Positions 19,112 through 28,064 of a DNA stretch of 64,000 nucleotides are shown one piece after another (position 1 is the stretch's first letter; every line of letters starts with the position of its first letter). The notes beneath the pieces were generated by a model. It was not told where the DNA came from, made no database searches, and saw only the letters and a list, made by a program, of their open reading frames with translations. The stretch spans positions 1 to 64,000 of the forward strand of contig CAITUV010000008.1 in assembly GCA_903895725.1 (NCBI GenBank). Direction: 5' to 3'. The stretch is from an uncultured Myxococcales bacterium. GTDB lineage: Bacteria; Myxococcota_A; UBA9042; CAIXZC01. Both the position numbers and the translations under genes were made by a program.

Positions 19112-20848
19112 TCACGCATCCCAGCCGCCGCTCTCACGCAGCGCTTTCACTTCGGCAGCGGCCCGCTCCTTGAGCAGCACGTAGTCGGTCTTGGCCACCC
19201 GGTTGAGCGGCATGGAGCCAGGGTCCAGGATCACGTAGTGTAACGGCCTCATGTAGGAGGCCATGCCCCTGGCATGTGCCTCGAGCTCGTCCACGGTCAG
19301 CGTGACCCCCGGCTTGGCCTCGACGAAGCAGACGATCCCCTCGGAGAATACTTCGTGCAGGGCACCCACGACCGCACAGGAGGCGACCTTTTCCCTCAGC
19401 TCGCAGAAATGGTCCTCGACCTGGGCCGGGAACACCTGGTACCCCTTGGGCTTGATCACGAGCTTCGACCGACCGGCGAAATGCAGCCCCGTCTCGTCCA
19501 CGAAGCCGAGGTCTCCGGTGTAGACGTAGCCGTCAGCCGAGATGGTGGCGGCCGTCGCGTCCGGGGCGTTCACGTACCGCAGGAACGTCTGGGGGCCGTT
19601 GAAGCAGATGTTTCCCACTTCGCCCTGCGGAACCTCGTCACCGGCGGTCCCGTCTCCCTTCATGGGATTGCGGATCGTCATGGGGTACACGGGCATGTCG
19701 AATCCGATGCCGGCCAGGATGTCGTCCACCGTGCCGTCCAGCGGCGTGTAGGTGCAGAACCCGGCCGTCTCGGTCAGCCCCAGCCCGGTACCGAATCCCG
19801 GTGCCATGGTCGACAGCTTCTCGAGGAACGCACGAGTAACCTGCTGACCGCCGTACAGCGCGAACTTCAGGCTCGACAGGTCATAGGAATCATAGTTCGG
19901 CAGCCGCCACTGGAGGTTGAACAGGGCTGGAATCTGGCCGAAACAGTTGACCCTGTGCTCCTGGATTGCCTTGAGTGACAGCTCGGCGTCGAAGATGTGG
20001 AGGATGACGGCGATGCCGCCGAAGAACAGGGTCGTCATGAGCTGCTCGGTCTGGCAGCCGACATGCGAGGGCGGCAGGTTCACCAGCATGCGGGATGCCT
20101 CATCGAAGCCGAAGGCCGCGCCCAGGCACATGTTCTGGCAGGTGATGCTCCGATGCGACAGCAGCGCGGGCTTGGGGTAGCCGGTGGAGCCCGTCGTGAA
20201 GATCACGAGGCACCCGTCGTTCTCGCGGACACGGGCCACGGCCTGGCCGTATTTCTTCAGGAGCGCCGCGCCCGCAGGATCGGCCATGGCGGCCGCAGCC
20301 AGCCCCCTGGCCTGCTCCCCGAGCACGAACGCATTGGTCGCACCGTCCACGGTCTCCTCAGGAGCGGAGAACTGAACGAAATGCTTCACCGAGGGACAGT
20401 GGGCCATAACGGCCTTGCCCAGCTCGCGGAAGTCCGCCGCCGGAGTCCTGCCCAGGAATGCGTACCCCTTGGCGTTGACCATTCCAATGCTGCGGATCAC
20501 TTCGGGGCCTTTGAGCCGGAGGTCGAGCGGCACGAAGATCACGCCGATCTTGAAACACGCATATTCGAGGAAGATGTGCTCAGTCAGCAGGGGCAGTGAC
20601 GTACAAAAAAAATCGCCTGCCTCAAACCCCATGTCCAGCAGCTTGAGCGCCAGCGCGGTCGTTGTCTGGTCGAATTCCTTCCAGGTGACCTTCCGGCCCG
20701 TGTTCGCGTTGACAATCGCCAGCCCGTCGGGCTTCTCCTTTGCCCATTTCGCCACGACTCCATGCAGCAGATGCCGGTCGGCAAAGTCTTTCTCGAAGTT
20801 GTCTAGCGTGCATTGAGGAACACCGTGCCGCTTCTCGAATTCCACCAT
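19112..20848 (-). CDS. Acyl-CoA synthetase / AMP-forming ligase
   Basis: This 578-residue protein is an ANL-superfamily adenylating enzyme of typical full length. The phosphate loop appears as IFTTGSTGYPKPALLSH near residue 220, followed by the A7-type TGDLGFVDETG, the A8 hinge GRSKLVIKPKGYQVFP and a C-terminal catalytic Lys in LNRVAKTD. It activates a carboxylic acid as an acyl-adenylate and most likely transfers it to CoA; the chain length cannot be told. The hinge sequence resembles medium/long-chain ligases rather than NRPS domains. The ATG at 20848 has a GGGAGGG site, and a strong promoter lies 28 bp upstream. It follows the Hsp33 gene on the same strand but has its own promoter. Confidence 0.9.
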   Translation of the reverse strand: MVEFEKRHGVPQCTLDNFEKDFADRHLLHGVVAKWAKEKPDGLAIVNANTGRKVTWKEFDQTTTALALKLLDMGFEAGDFFCTSLPLLTEHIFLEYACFKIGVIFVPLDLRLKGPEVIRSIGMVNAKGYAFLGRTPAADFRELGKAVMAHCPSVKHFVQFSAPEETVDGATNAFVLGEQARGLAAAAMADPAGAALLKKYGQAVARVRENDGCLVIFTTGSTGYPKPALLSHRSITCQNMCLGAAFGFDEASRMLVNLPPSHVGCQTEQLMTTLFFGGIAVILHIFDAELSLKAIQEHRVNCFGQIPALFNLQWRLPNYDSYDLSSLKFALYGGQQVTRAFLEKLSTMAPGFGTGLGLTETAGFCTYTPLDGTVDDILAGIGFDMPVYPMTIRNPMKGDGTAGDEVPQGEVGNICFNGPQTFLRYVNAPDATAATISADGYVYTGDLGFVDETGLHFAGRSKLVIKPKGYQVFPAQVEDHFCELREKVASCAVVGALHEVFSEGIVCFVEAKPGVTLTVDELEAHARGMASYMRPLHYVILDPGSMPLNRVAKTDYVLLKERAAAEVKALRESGGWDA

Positions 20849-20875
20849 GGCAACCCTCCCGGGCAGTTCCGGTCG

Positions 20876-20904
20876 GTTATAACGTGTGCGCAGAAACGGA
20901 ACAA
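20876..20904 (-). promoter_or_regulatory. Sigma70-like promoter of the acyl-CoA synthetase gene
   Basis: Minus-strand TTGTTC (20904-20899) and TATAAC (20881-20876) have a 17-bp spacer. The predicted start lies about 20 bases before the ATG. Confidence 0.55.
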
Positions 20905-21015
20905 GGAGGAAGGGGCTGATCGCAGCACATGCCGGCGGTGCGGATGGGATTGCGGTCGACGAGGCCGAGCACGAAGTCGCCGTCAGGTTCGAGCGGCCGG
21001 CGCCTCGATTCGCTG

Positions 21016-21891
21016 TCAGCGCTCCTGGAGCTTCCGGGTCAACACCTGCAGGAGCACGTCTTCACCAATCTCGTAAACCTCTCCGCACATGTGGCACGTG
21101 ACCTCCTGAGGATGGCCCGCATCGACCATCTCCCGGATTTCCGAGACGCTCAGACTGAGGAGCGAGCCAACGACCTTCTCACTGTTGCACCGGCATTGGA
21201 ACCTCAGCGCCCGGGAGTCCACGGTCTCGGCGTCGTCCAGGCCAAACACGGCCCAGGTAGGCTCGGCCTCGACCGGGTGCTGGAGCTTTCGTCTCACGGT
21301 GCCGTCCTGGAACGCTTCGAGGATCCGCACGAAGGTTTCGGTATCCCCGTCGGGCATCTTCTGGGCCACCAGCGCCACGGCCCGGGACAGTCGATCCCCC
21401 TCCAGAGCGACGACCAACTCTACTCCGGAGGGCACCTGGAGCGAACGGTTGTAGTAGCGGGCCAGGGCGCCGCGCACGTTGGGGGGAGTCGCTTCCACCT
21501 GACCGGAGTAAAGGACCTTGCCCGGCGTGGACACTGTGACGTTGAGAAGGCCCCTCCGCCCCATCACCATCTCTGCCGGCGGCTCCTCCGCCTGGTCGCA
21601 CGCGGGCAGGCTCTTTACATGGGTGAACCCCCTCAGCTCGCCCGTCCCGGTCGCTTCCACGTGAAATCCCCCCAGTGCGCCGTCACACCGGAGCTGGACC
21701 TGCACGGACTCGTCCGGACGGCTGCCGTCTGCCGAGAGCAGGGCGGCCGCGGCCAGGGCCTCTCCAAGCGCGAGCGTCGCCGCTCGCCCGGCGCCATGTC
21801 GGCCGGCCAGCTCGTTTGCCGCTGCAGTGACCTCGGCGCTCATGAATCGAATCGCCTTGCTCCGAGAAAGTCCTTTGAGGATGAGATCCAT
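21016..21891 (-). CDS. hslO: Hsp33-family redox-regulated chaperone
   Basis: This 291-residue cytoplasmic protein matches Hsp33 in length and layout: an N-terminal domain with VQVQLRCDGALGGFHVEATG, a Gly-rich LYSGQVE segment, and a C-terminal zinc switch with the four cysteines in CRC (about residue 232) and CHMC (about 263). Under oxidation the zinc is lost, disulfides form and the chaperone becomes active. All four Cys are present, so the redox switch should work. The ATG at 21891 has a GGGAGGACC site. The gene lies upstream of the acyl-CoA synthetase gene on the same strand, separated by 167 bp. Confidence 0.92.
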   Translation of the reverse strand: MDLILKGLSRSKAIRFMSAEVTAAANELAGRHGAGRAATLALGEALAAAALLSADGSRPDESVQVQLRCDGALGGFHVEATGTGELRGFTHVKSLPACDQAEEPPAEMVMGRRGLLNVTVSTPGKVLYSGQVEATPPNVRGALARYYNRSLQVPSGVELVVALEGDRLSRAVALVAQKMPDGDTETFVRILEAFQDGTVRRKLQHPVEAEPTWAVFGLDDAETVDSRALRFQCRCNSEKVVGSLLSLSVSEIREMVDAGHPQEVTCHMCGEVYEIGEDVLLQVLTRKLQER

Positions 21892-22039
21892 GACTCGGTC
21901 CTCCCATGCCGGTGGGGGACTCTAGCATCCACGCTGCGTGCGGGAAAGTCCTTTCCTTTGCGCCCGGCGCACCGTCGAGGAGGCCGGCTTTCGACCACTC
22001 GCTCCACGTCCCCCGGCGGCGAAGGTCCCGGATGTCCGA

Positions 22040-22068
22040 TTGACTGCCCTTGCGCAAACCCCTACCAT
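22040..22068 (+). promoter_or_regulatory. Sigma70-like promoter of the 22121 lipoprotein
   Basis: TTGACT (22040-22045) and TACCAT (22063-22068) are separated by 17 bp, 52 bp before the ATG at 22121. Confidence 0.5.
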
Positions 22069-22120
22069 CAGTCGGGTCGAGAAGCCGGGGCATCGTGTGG
22101 GGATTCGGCATGGAGGCAAC

Positions 22121-23110
22121 ATGAGGACGGTCGGCGTGGCGTTGACGCTGCTGGCGTTTGCAACGGCCGGGTGCGAGTTGTTCCCGTCGGATGACGACAA
22201 GGAGCCCGAGTCGATCTCGGTTCGGCTCGTCATCCACTGGAGCGGTGGTGCCTCGCCCACCCTGGACACGGGGGCCGTGGACACGGCCCACGCCAGCGTC
22301 TGGACGGTGGCAAACGGGAACATGGCGGACGAGTTGCTTTCCGAGGAGCTGGCTCGGCCCGCGGACGATGCCCCGAGCGTGATCGAGGTCCCGGACCTTT
22401 CCCCCGGAGGGCGGTACCAGGTCATCGTGGCCGTGGGCTCCGCCGAGTCGACCGAGGGTTCCCTGGGGGGCACCCATTTCGACGTGACTCTGGGGCAGGA
22501 AGACGGCCAGGAGCTGCACGTTTCTCCGGAAGGGCCTGCGTCCACGATTGTGCCCGAGTTGGACATCATTGCGATGGGAGAAGGGGGCGTGTCGAACTAT
22601 CGTTCCTGGGCCTTGAATTCGCTGGGACACTACCTGGTGATACCGGCGGACCAGTGGAAGGCCTGGAGCGACGACCCGCAGGTCTGCCCGGCATGGGACG
22701 GCGGTAATGTCGCGGCCATTGCGGAGCCGAACGTCATCACCCAGGTGCACTTTGCAGTGGGTGATGCGAGCGCGGCCCTGGTTTGCGGCTCAAAGCCGAG
22801 TCCCCCTCCCAACGTGGCCCCCGTCTACGGGCGTTGGGAAAGCTCCCCGGGGCCGGCCCCCTTTGCCTACGAGATCTCCAACGAGTGGATCAGGTACTTC
22901 GAGTGGGAAGGGGAGGAGAAATACGAGGATTGGGTTCTGAAGAAGGAGTGGAGCCCCGAGAATGGAGACGTCATTGCCTCCTCGAAGTACGGGCTCGCAT
23001 TCGCATGCCGCGACGGGAGGGTCGAGCACTGGTTCCGCTCCAGCGGGTCCGACTCGGATGCTTCGGTCAGCGTTGACGGCGGGGTTGTCCTCTTCCATCC
23101 CAACGACTGA
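22121..23110 (+). CDS. Lipoprotein of unknown function
   Basis: This 329-residue lipoprotein has lipobox ATAGC (Cys18), a GGAGG site and a recognisable promoter. The mature protein is acidic and beta-rich; one stretch (SPGGRYQVIVAVGS) resembles an Ig-like or transthyretin-like sandwich, and the second half is rich in Trp and charged residues. No catalytic motif was found and I do not recognise the family. It is monocistronic as far as the sequence shows: the next gene is convergent and ends 50 bp away. It belongs with the many secreted proteins of this window but lacks the Cys-rich repeats of its neighbours. Confidence 0.7.
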   Translation: MRTVGVALTLLAFATAGCELFPSDDDKEPESISVRLVIHWSGGASPTLDTGAVDTAHASVWTVANGNMADELLSEELARPADDAPSVIEVPDLSPGGRYQVIVAVGSAESTEGSLGGTHFDVTLGQEDGQELHVSPEGPASTIVPELDIIAMGEGGVSNYRSWALNSLGHYLVIPADQWKAWSDDPQVCPAWDGGNVAAIAEPNVITQVHFAVGDASAALVCGSKPSPPPNVAPVYGRWESSPGPAPFAYEISNEWIRYFEWEGEEKYEDWVLKKEWSPENGDVIASSKYGLAFACRDGRVEHWFRSSGSDSDASVSVDGGVVLFHPND

Positions 23111-23159
23111 CGCCGCTGCAGTCGCTGCGTACAGTGCTGCCCGTGCGGGGCCAGACTAC

Positions 23160-25196
23160 CTACCAGGTGCAGGTCTGCGCCTGATACGAGGGCGTCGTGG
23201 AGCTGTAGATGAACCCTTGGTCCGGAACGCAGCTCAGCGTCGGGATCGGCCCGGTCGAGCCGTCGTCGTAGAGGTACTCGAACTGCTTTGAGCAGGCGTA
23301 GGTGTGGTTCCCGGCGAGGTACTGCGTGGAGCACGAGAACTGGTGCACCGACTTGGGTGCGTTGCTCAGGATCTTGTACTCGAAGAAGGACGCGTTCCCA
23401 TCCTTTCCGTTGAGGTTGATCGTGCGGTTGGAGACGGAACCGGACACCGTGCCCGTGGCATCGATGAAGTTGACGGAGTCATTGTCCGGCGAGACGTTCC
23501 AGCCCCAGTAGACGTGCTGCGAGTCGCAATCCCAGTTGTACATCTTGATGCGGTAGCCGACGATGACCGCGCAGCTCTGCGTGTTGCAGGCCTCGTTCTT
23601 GGTCGCCTCGCCCACACAGCTCGTGCCACCGCACGACGGAGCCGGGTTGGTGCACGAGCGATTGCAGGTGTGCGTGCCGCCACCGCACTGCACCGAGCAG
23701 GCCCCGCAGCTCCAGTCGGTCCACCCGCCGTTCACCGGCGTACAGTCCGGCTTGCAGGTACCGCCGTCGCACACGTTCTGGTCACTGCAGGTGCCACACG
23801 AGCCGCCGCACCCGTCGTCTCCGCACTGCTTCCCGACGCAATCGGGCTGGCAGAGTGGCTCGCAATTGCCCGCCTTGCAGACCTTGTCGCTCCCGCACGG
23901 CGTGCCGTCCTGGACGGGAGTGTTGACGCAACCGCTTTCCGTGTCGCACGGGTCCTGCGTGCACGGATTGGCGTCGTCACACCCCTCGGCAGCGAAGATG
24001 ACGATGTGGCAGCCGGTTTCCCCGTTCCACTTGCCGTCGCCCAGAGCATCCTGGTGCGTGCAGTAGGTCTGGCTCTTCTTGAAGCAGACCGAGGTCGCCG
24101 GGTAGCACCATTCGTCGGCAGCAGCCTGGTCGAAAGCACAGCCGGCTTCGGGGTCGCACGTCGTGCCTGCCTTGAGACAGGGCAGAGCGGGCTTCTCCCA
24201 CTGGGCCAGGCACTCGTCCTTGGTCTTGCCTTCGCCGGCCTTGCACGTCCCCAGGGTTTCCTTGCCGAGGGGCCCATCGGCCTGGGATGCGAACGCGCAC
24301 GCGTCACCCAGCGTGCAGTCGTTGCCGTCATCGCAGGTACCGCCGACGGCAGCTTCGGGACGGCAGTACTTGACCTTCTTGTTGCTCGGATTGCCGCCTG
24401 CGGGGTCGTCGATCCAGTGGCAGGTCAGGGAAGTGCATTCCCGGCAGACCTGGTCGCACTCTTCGGGCCAGGAATCGTCACCGCACTCGACGGTGAAGGT
24501 CTCGTCGGCCACGCATTCCCCCTCTGCGGAGCAGGACTCTCCCTGGCAGATCCCGTCGTCGCCTCCGCTGCCGCTCCAGCACTGGCTGCCCTCGTCCTTG
24601 AGGAGGACCACGCACGATGTCTGGCTGTCCACGCAGACGACCTGCTCGACGCATCCCAGGGGACTGAGCGCCGCGTTCTGGGCCGCACAGTCCTGCTGCA
24701 GCAGGGTGGGAGTCGCTCCGCCTTCATGAAGCTTCCCATCCTTGCACGCCAGGCCTTCCCAGCAGTTGCTCTCCACGGGCTGGGTGCCGTCCGCAACGGG
24801 CTTCTCCTCCAGAGAGCACTCCCCGGACTCGGGGTCGCACCAGGGCGTCGTGCAGGGGTTGCCGTCCTGGTCCTCGCAGACCATCGGCTCCGTCCCCTGG
24901 CATTCGCCGGAGGCACTGCACGTGCCGGCGCCTTCGCAGGGAACCTCGCACGCGGTTCCCGCCTTCTTATAGATGTAGGAGCAGCAGCCGTCCATGCAGT
25001 TGGTCGCTGCGATGCAGGGCCCGGTCTTGGCGCAGTCCGCAGCGACCGTGCACGTCGCCCCGAGGCAAACGATGGGGGGGACTTCGTCGGCGAGATCCGG
25101 GAACGCCCCGACATCGTCCGGCCCCTTCGTCGATGCGCTGCATGAAGACAGGACGAGGACAACGACCCAGCACCACGACGAGCATATGAACCGCAT
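23160..25196 (-). CDS. Cys-rich secreted protein with a thrombospondin type 1 repeat
   Basis: This 678-residue protein has a signal peptide with a lipobox-like LSSC (Cys19) and a GGGGGAGG site. The first 450 residues are Cys-rich and irregular (C.GATCTVAADC, CTTPWC, CTLGDAC, CTQDPC). Around residues 465-485 is a CVGKQCGDDGCGGSCGTC module shared with the 59980 and 60712 proteins. Residues about 487-542 are a TSP1 repeat (GWTDWSC...CSVQCGGG...CNRSC...NEACNTQSC). The last 130 residues form a beta-rich, Asn/Ser/Tyr-rich domain that I do not recognise. TSP1 repeats mediate protein and glycan adhesion in animals; here the protein is probably a surface adhesin. A near-identical TSP1 repeat occurs in the protein at 28065. 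Confidence 0.8.
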   Translation of the reverse strand: MRFICSSWCWVVVLVLSSCSASTKGPDDVGAFPDLADEVPPIVCLGATCTVAADCAKTGPCIAATNCMDGCCSYIYKKAGTACEVPCEGAGTCSASGECQGTEPMVCEDQDGNPCTTPWCDPESGECSLEEKPVADGTQPVESNCWEGLACKDGKLHEGGATPTLLQQDCAAQNAALSPLGCVEQVVCVDSQTSCVVLLKDEGSQCWSGSGGDDGICQGESCSAEGECVADETFTVECGDDSWPEECDQVCRECTSLTCHWIDDPAGGNPSNKKVKYCRPEAAVGGTCDDGNDCTLGDACAFASQADGPLGKETLGTCKAGEGKTKDECLAQWEKPALPCLKAGTTCDPEAGCAFDQAAADEWCYPATSVCFKKSQTYCTHQDALGDGKWNGETGCHIVIFAAEGCDDANPCTQDPCDTESGCVNTPVQDGTPCGSDKVCKAGNCEPLCQPDCVGKQCGDDGCGGSCGTCSDQNVCDGGTCKPDCTPVNGGWTDWSCGACSVQCGGGTHTCNRSCTNPAPSCGGTSCVGEATKNEACNTQSCAVIVGYRIKMYNWDCDSQHVYWGWNVSPDNDSVNFIDATGTVSGSVSNRTINLNGKDGNASFFEYKILSNAPKSVHQFSCSTQYLAGNHTYACSKQFEYLYDDGSTGPIPTLSCVPDQGFIYSSTTPSYQAQTCTW

Positions 25197-25330
25197 TACT
25201 CCTCCCCCAGCAATCCAGGTTCCCCATGGCCGTACGCCACGGCACCTTGTCGACCGTGCGCCCATCATACACGGAAAGGGCTGCATTCAAAACCGTCCTG
25301 CGGAGCGAGGCAGGGCTCGGGCAGCAACCG

Positions 25331-25359
25331 TTGATCTTCGGCCGGCTTCCCGCTAGTCT
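25331..25359 (+). promoter_or_regulatory. Sigma70-like promoter of the tethered metallophosphatase gene
   Basis: TTGATC (25331-25336) and TAGTCT (25354-25359) are 17 bp apart, 69 bp before the GTG start at 25429, in the divergent region between two lipoprotein genes. Confidence 0.45.
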
Positions 25360-25428
25360 CGAAGCCACGGACAGCGCATCCGCTGGTTATGTGGCTACAT
25401 AGAGCGACTGGGATCCGAGGGGGCGGAC

Positions 25429-27834
25429 GTGAGCAAAGGACGGGAGCATCGTGCAGAGTTGCTCGCAGTTCTGGCACTGGCACTGCTGGCCGGATGCGGG
25501 AGCGGCCGTGCGGTCGTCGGTACGGACACGGTCGGAGACGTGGGCTTCCGGTTCGAGGCCACGGCCTGGCCGGACGGCCGCGGTGGGGAAGAGCCTGCCT
25601 GCGGAGACGGCACCTGCGGCCCGACGGAGAGCTGCACGAGCTGCGCCGATGACTGCGGTCCGTGCCCGAGCCCATGCGGCGACGGCACGTGCGCCGCTGA
25701 GGAAGACTGTGCCTCCTGCCCGGCCGATTGCGGGCCATGCAGGGCGGCAACCTGCCCGGACGGCGAATGCAGCATGAAGGAGGGGTGCAGCTCCTGCCCT
25801 GAAGATTGCGGACCGTGTCCGAACGGCTGCCCGGACGAAGAGTGCGAGGACGGCGAGGACTGCTTCAACTGCCCCGAGGACTGCCCGGATTGCGGCGTGT
25901 GCGGCGATGGTTGGTGCGGCTCGGGGGAGCTCTGCGCGAACTGCCCTCAGGACTGCGGAACCGGCTGCCCCCCGTGCGGCAACGGGACATGCGACTCGGG
26001 AGAGTGGTGCACTACCTGCCCAGCGGACTGCGGCAACTGCTGCGGCAACGGGACCTGCGATGAGACGGAAAGCTGCATCTTCTGCCCGACGGACTGCGGC
26101 TCGTGCTGCCCGAACGGGACCTGCGACGCCGTCGAAAGCTGCCTGGTCTGCCCCCAGGACTGCGGCGAGTGCTGCTCCGACGGATTCTGCGCCGACGACG
26201 AAGACTGCTACACATGCCCGCTCGACTGTGGGGGCTGCTGTGGCAACTCTCAGTGCGACTACGGAGAGAGCTGTGCGATCTGCCCCGCAGACTGCGGAGC
26301 CTGCTGCCCGAACGGGACCTGCGGCGAGGGAGAGACGTGCGCCTCGTGCCCGGCCGATTGCGGCACCTGTCCTCCGGTCTGCTCCAGCGGCATCTGCGAG
26401 CCGGGCGAGACCTGTACGTCGTGCCCGGCGGACTGCGGGGCGTGCCCCTCGAGCTGCGGAGGGCCGTGTCCGGCCGGCCAGCAGTGCGTGGAGGGTCCGG
26501 GCGGAGCCTTCTGCACGGCCTGCGACCCCGCGGCCTGCGGCCTGTTCGGGGTCAAGTGCTGCCCGGTCAATGCCCCGGCTGCAGCCTGCACCAACACCTT
26601 TGTCGAGCACGACCATTGCGGCGGATGCGGTGATGCCTGCGGTCCGGACCAGCTCTGCAACATGGGGAGCTGTGCCGGTGCAGACACGCTGGTGAAGTGC
26701 TCCTTCGACCCGATGCAGTGGTGGGCAAGCCCCCTGGCCGAGGACAGCCGGGACATCACCTTTGCGGCGTTTGGAGACCCGCACGGGGCGGACATGAGCT
26801 CTTCCTGCGACCAGAACGAGTACTACGACAAGAACCAGAACTACCGACTGGCCAGTGCCCTGTCCAGCTTGCTGCCGTCGGTCTTCTGGGCACCACACAC
26901 CTGGCCCGCGGGCGCTAACTTCTACAAGCAGGGACAGCCCTTCGACCACGTCCGGGGCGCAATTGCCCTGGGCGACCTGACTCACTCCGGCGACGAGGCA
27001 ATCCCGGCCGGCAGCGCGGTCTGCCGGCAGTACCTGGCCTACCGGGACGCATTCGGCCGGTGCGGCAACGAGGGAAGGCTCCCTTTCCCGATCTATGAAG
27101 GCTACGGCAATCACGACTTCCCCAAGTCGTCCCCGCCGGGCGATCAGGCCTACCACCCCGTCGTCACCTACCTGGACAAGATCACGGCAGCCCACCGTTC
27201 CGGCGCTGCCGGCGACCTGTACGACGACGAGTCGGGCGGCACCGGGCACTATGCCTGGCGCTGGGACGACATCTGGTTCGTCAACCTGGATGTCAAGCCG
27301 GGGTTCAATCTCGAGATCCTCGAGGGAACCTCCCCGCCCACGACGCGCATCGTGGATCCGCATGCCTCCCGTAGCTTCCTCAAGGAGTTCCTGCTGTCAC
27401 GTACCGACAGCGCCACCCGCCAGATCGTCGTCCTGGCGCATTACCCGCTCTCGAGCGACCGGATCGACGAGGAGGAGAAGGTGAGCTTCTGCAAGCTCCT
27501 CTACCACGCGCAGCACGGCACCGGGGACTTCACCTCGAAGAAGCTCTCCATGTCCTACCCCGTGGCGGCCTACATCCACGGGCATGATCACGCGGCCCCG
27601 GAATACAAGGAATGGGCCTGCAAGGGAGAATACAACTCGATCAAGATCCCGATGTTCAGCGCGGGAACGCCGCTCCACGAGCATCCCAACAACGACGGGA
27701 AGCTGCGCTTCACCGTCTTCCGCCTCGGTTCGAAGTACGTGGAGGCGGTGGGGGTCGGGGCCTCGCCCAACGATCCCACCGGCCCCTGGACCTATACCTC
27801 CAAGGTGCGCCTGCCGGTCATGCAGTCGCCTTGA
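25429..27834 (+). CDS. Lipoprotein metallophosphatase on a Cys-rich repeat stalk
   Basis: This 801-residue protein starts at a GTG after a GAGGGGG site and has a lipobox LLAGC (Cys22). Residues about 58-342 contain twelve units of 22-25 residues of the form CGDGTC..E.C..CP.DCG.C. A second Cys segment follows, then a calcineurin-like metallophosphatase domain (about 442-755) with the full motif series: GDPHG, GDLTHSGD, YGNHD, LAHYP and HGHDH. All metal ligands appear intact, so the enzyme should hydrolyse phosphoesters outside the inner membrane, probably on the cell surface. The substrate is unknown; nucleotides, teichoic-like polymers and phospholipids are possibilities. The long disulfide-rich stalk suggests it projects from the surface. 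Confidence 0.85.
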   Translation: MSKGREHRAELLAVLALALLAGCGSGRAVVGTDTVGDVGFRFEATAWPDGRGGEEPACGDGTCGPTESCTSCADDCGPCPSPCGDGTCAAEEDCASCPADCGPCRAATCPDGECSMKEGCSSCPEDCGPCPNGCPDEECEDGEDCFNCPEDCPDCGVCGDGWCGSGELCANCPQDCGTGCPPCGNGTCDSGEWCTTCPADCGNCCGNGTCDETESCIFCPTDCGSCCPNGTCDAVESCLVCPQDCGECCSDGFCADDEDCYTCPLDCGGCCGNSQCDYGESCAICPADCGACCPNGTCGEGETCASCPADCGTCPPVCSSGICEPGETCTSCPADCGACPSSCGGPCPAGQQCVEGPGGAFCTACDPAACGLFGVKCCPVNAPAAACTNTFVEHDHCGGCGDACGPDQLCNMGSCAGADTLVKCSFDPMQWWASPLAEDSRDITFAAFGDPHGADMSSSCDQNEYYDKNQNYRLASALSSLLPSVFWAPHTWPAGANFYKQGQPFDHVRGAIALGDLTHSGDEAIPAGSAVCRQYLAYRDAFGRCGNEGRLPFPIYEGYGNHDFPKSSPPGDQAYHPVVTYLDKITAAHRSGAAGDLYDDESGGTGHYAWRWDDIWFVNLDVKPGFNLEILEGTSPPTTRIVDPHASRSFLKEFLLSRTDSATRQIVVLAHYPLSSDRIDEEEKVSFCKLLYHAQHGTGDFTSKKLSMSYPVAAYIHGHDHAAPEYKEWACKGEYNSIKIPMFSAGTPLHEHPNNDGKLRFTVFRLGSKYVEAVGVGASPNDPTGPWTYTSKVRLPVMQSP

Positions 27835-28064
27835 ACGCCCGCCTGCGCCACCCCATTTCAACCAGTCGATCGATTTCCCCTTGCGCTCCATTCTCCTGTT
27901 TGGCAGATTAGCACTCAGGGGGATCTCTTCGGGAGGTGGCTACCCGCAATGCTCCGTTAAGGCCACGAGCGTGCGTTCGGCCGGACAGGAGTGGAGCCCC
28001 CCGGGGCATCGATTGGGCTTCGGGGGGGACCATTGGACATGTCGTGCGAAGAGGAGGAACAGCC

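Noticed and set aside
27908..27916. TTAGCACTC, a CIRCE heat-shock operator half-site
   Set aside because: The inverted second half GAGTGCTAA is absent and the downstream gene is not a chaperone.
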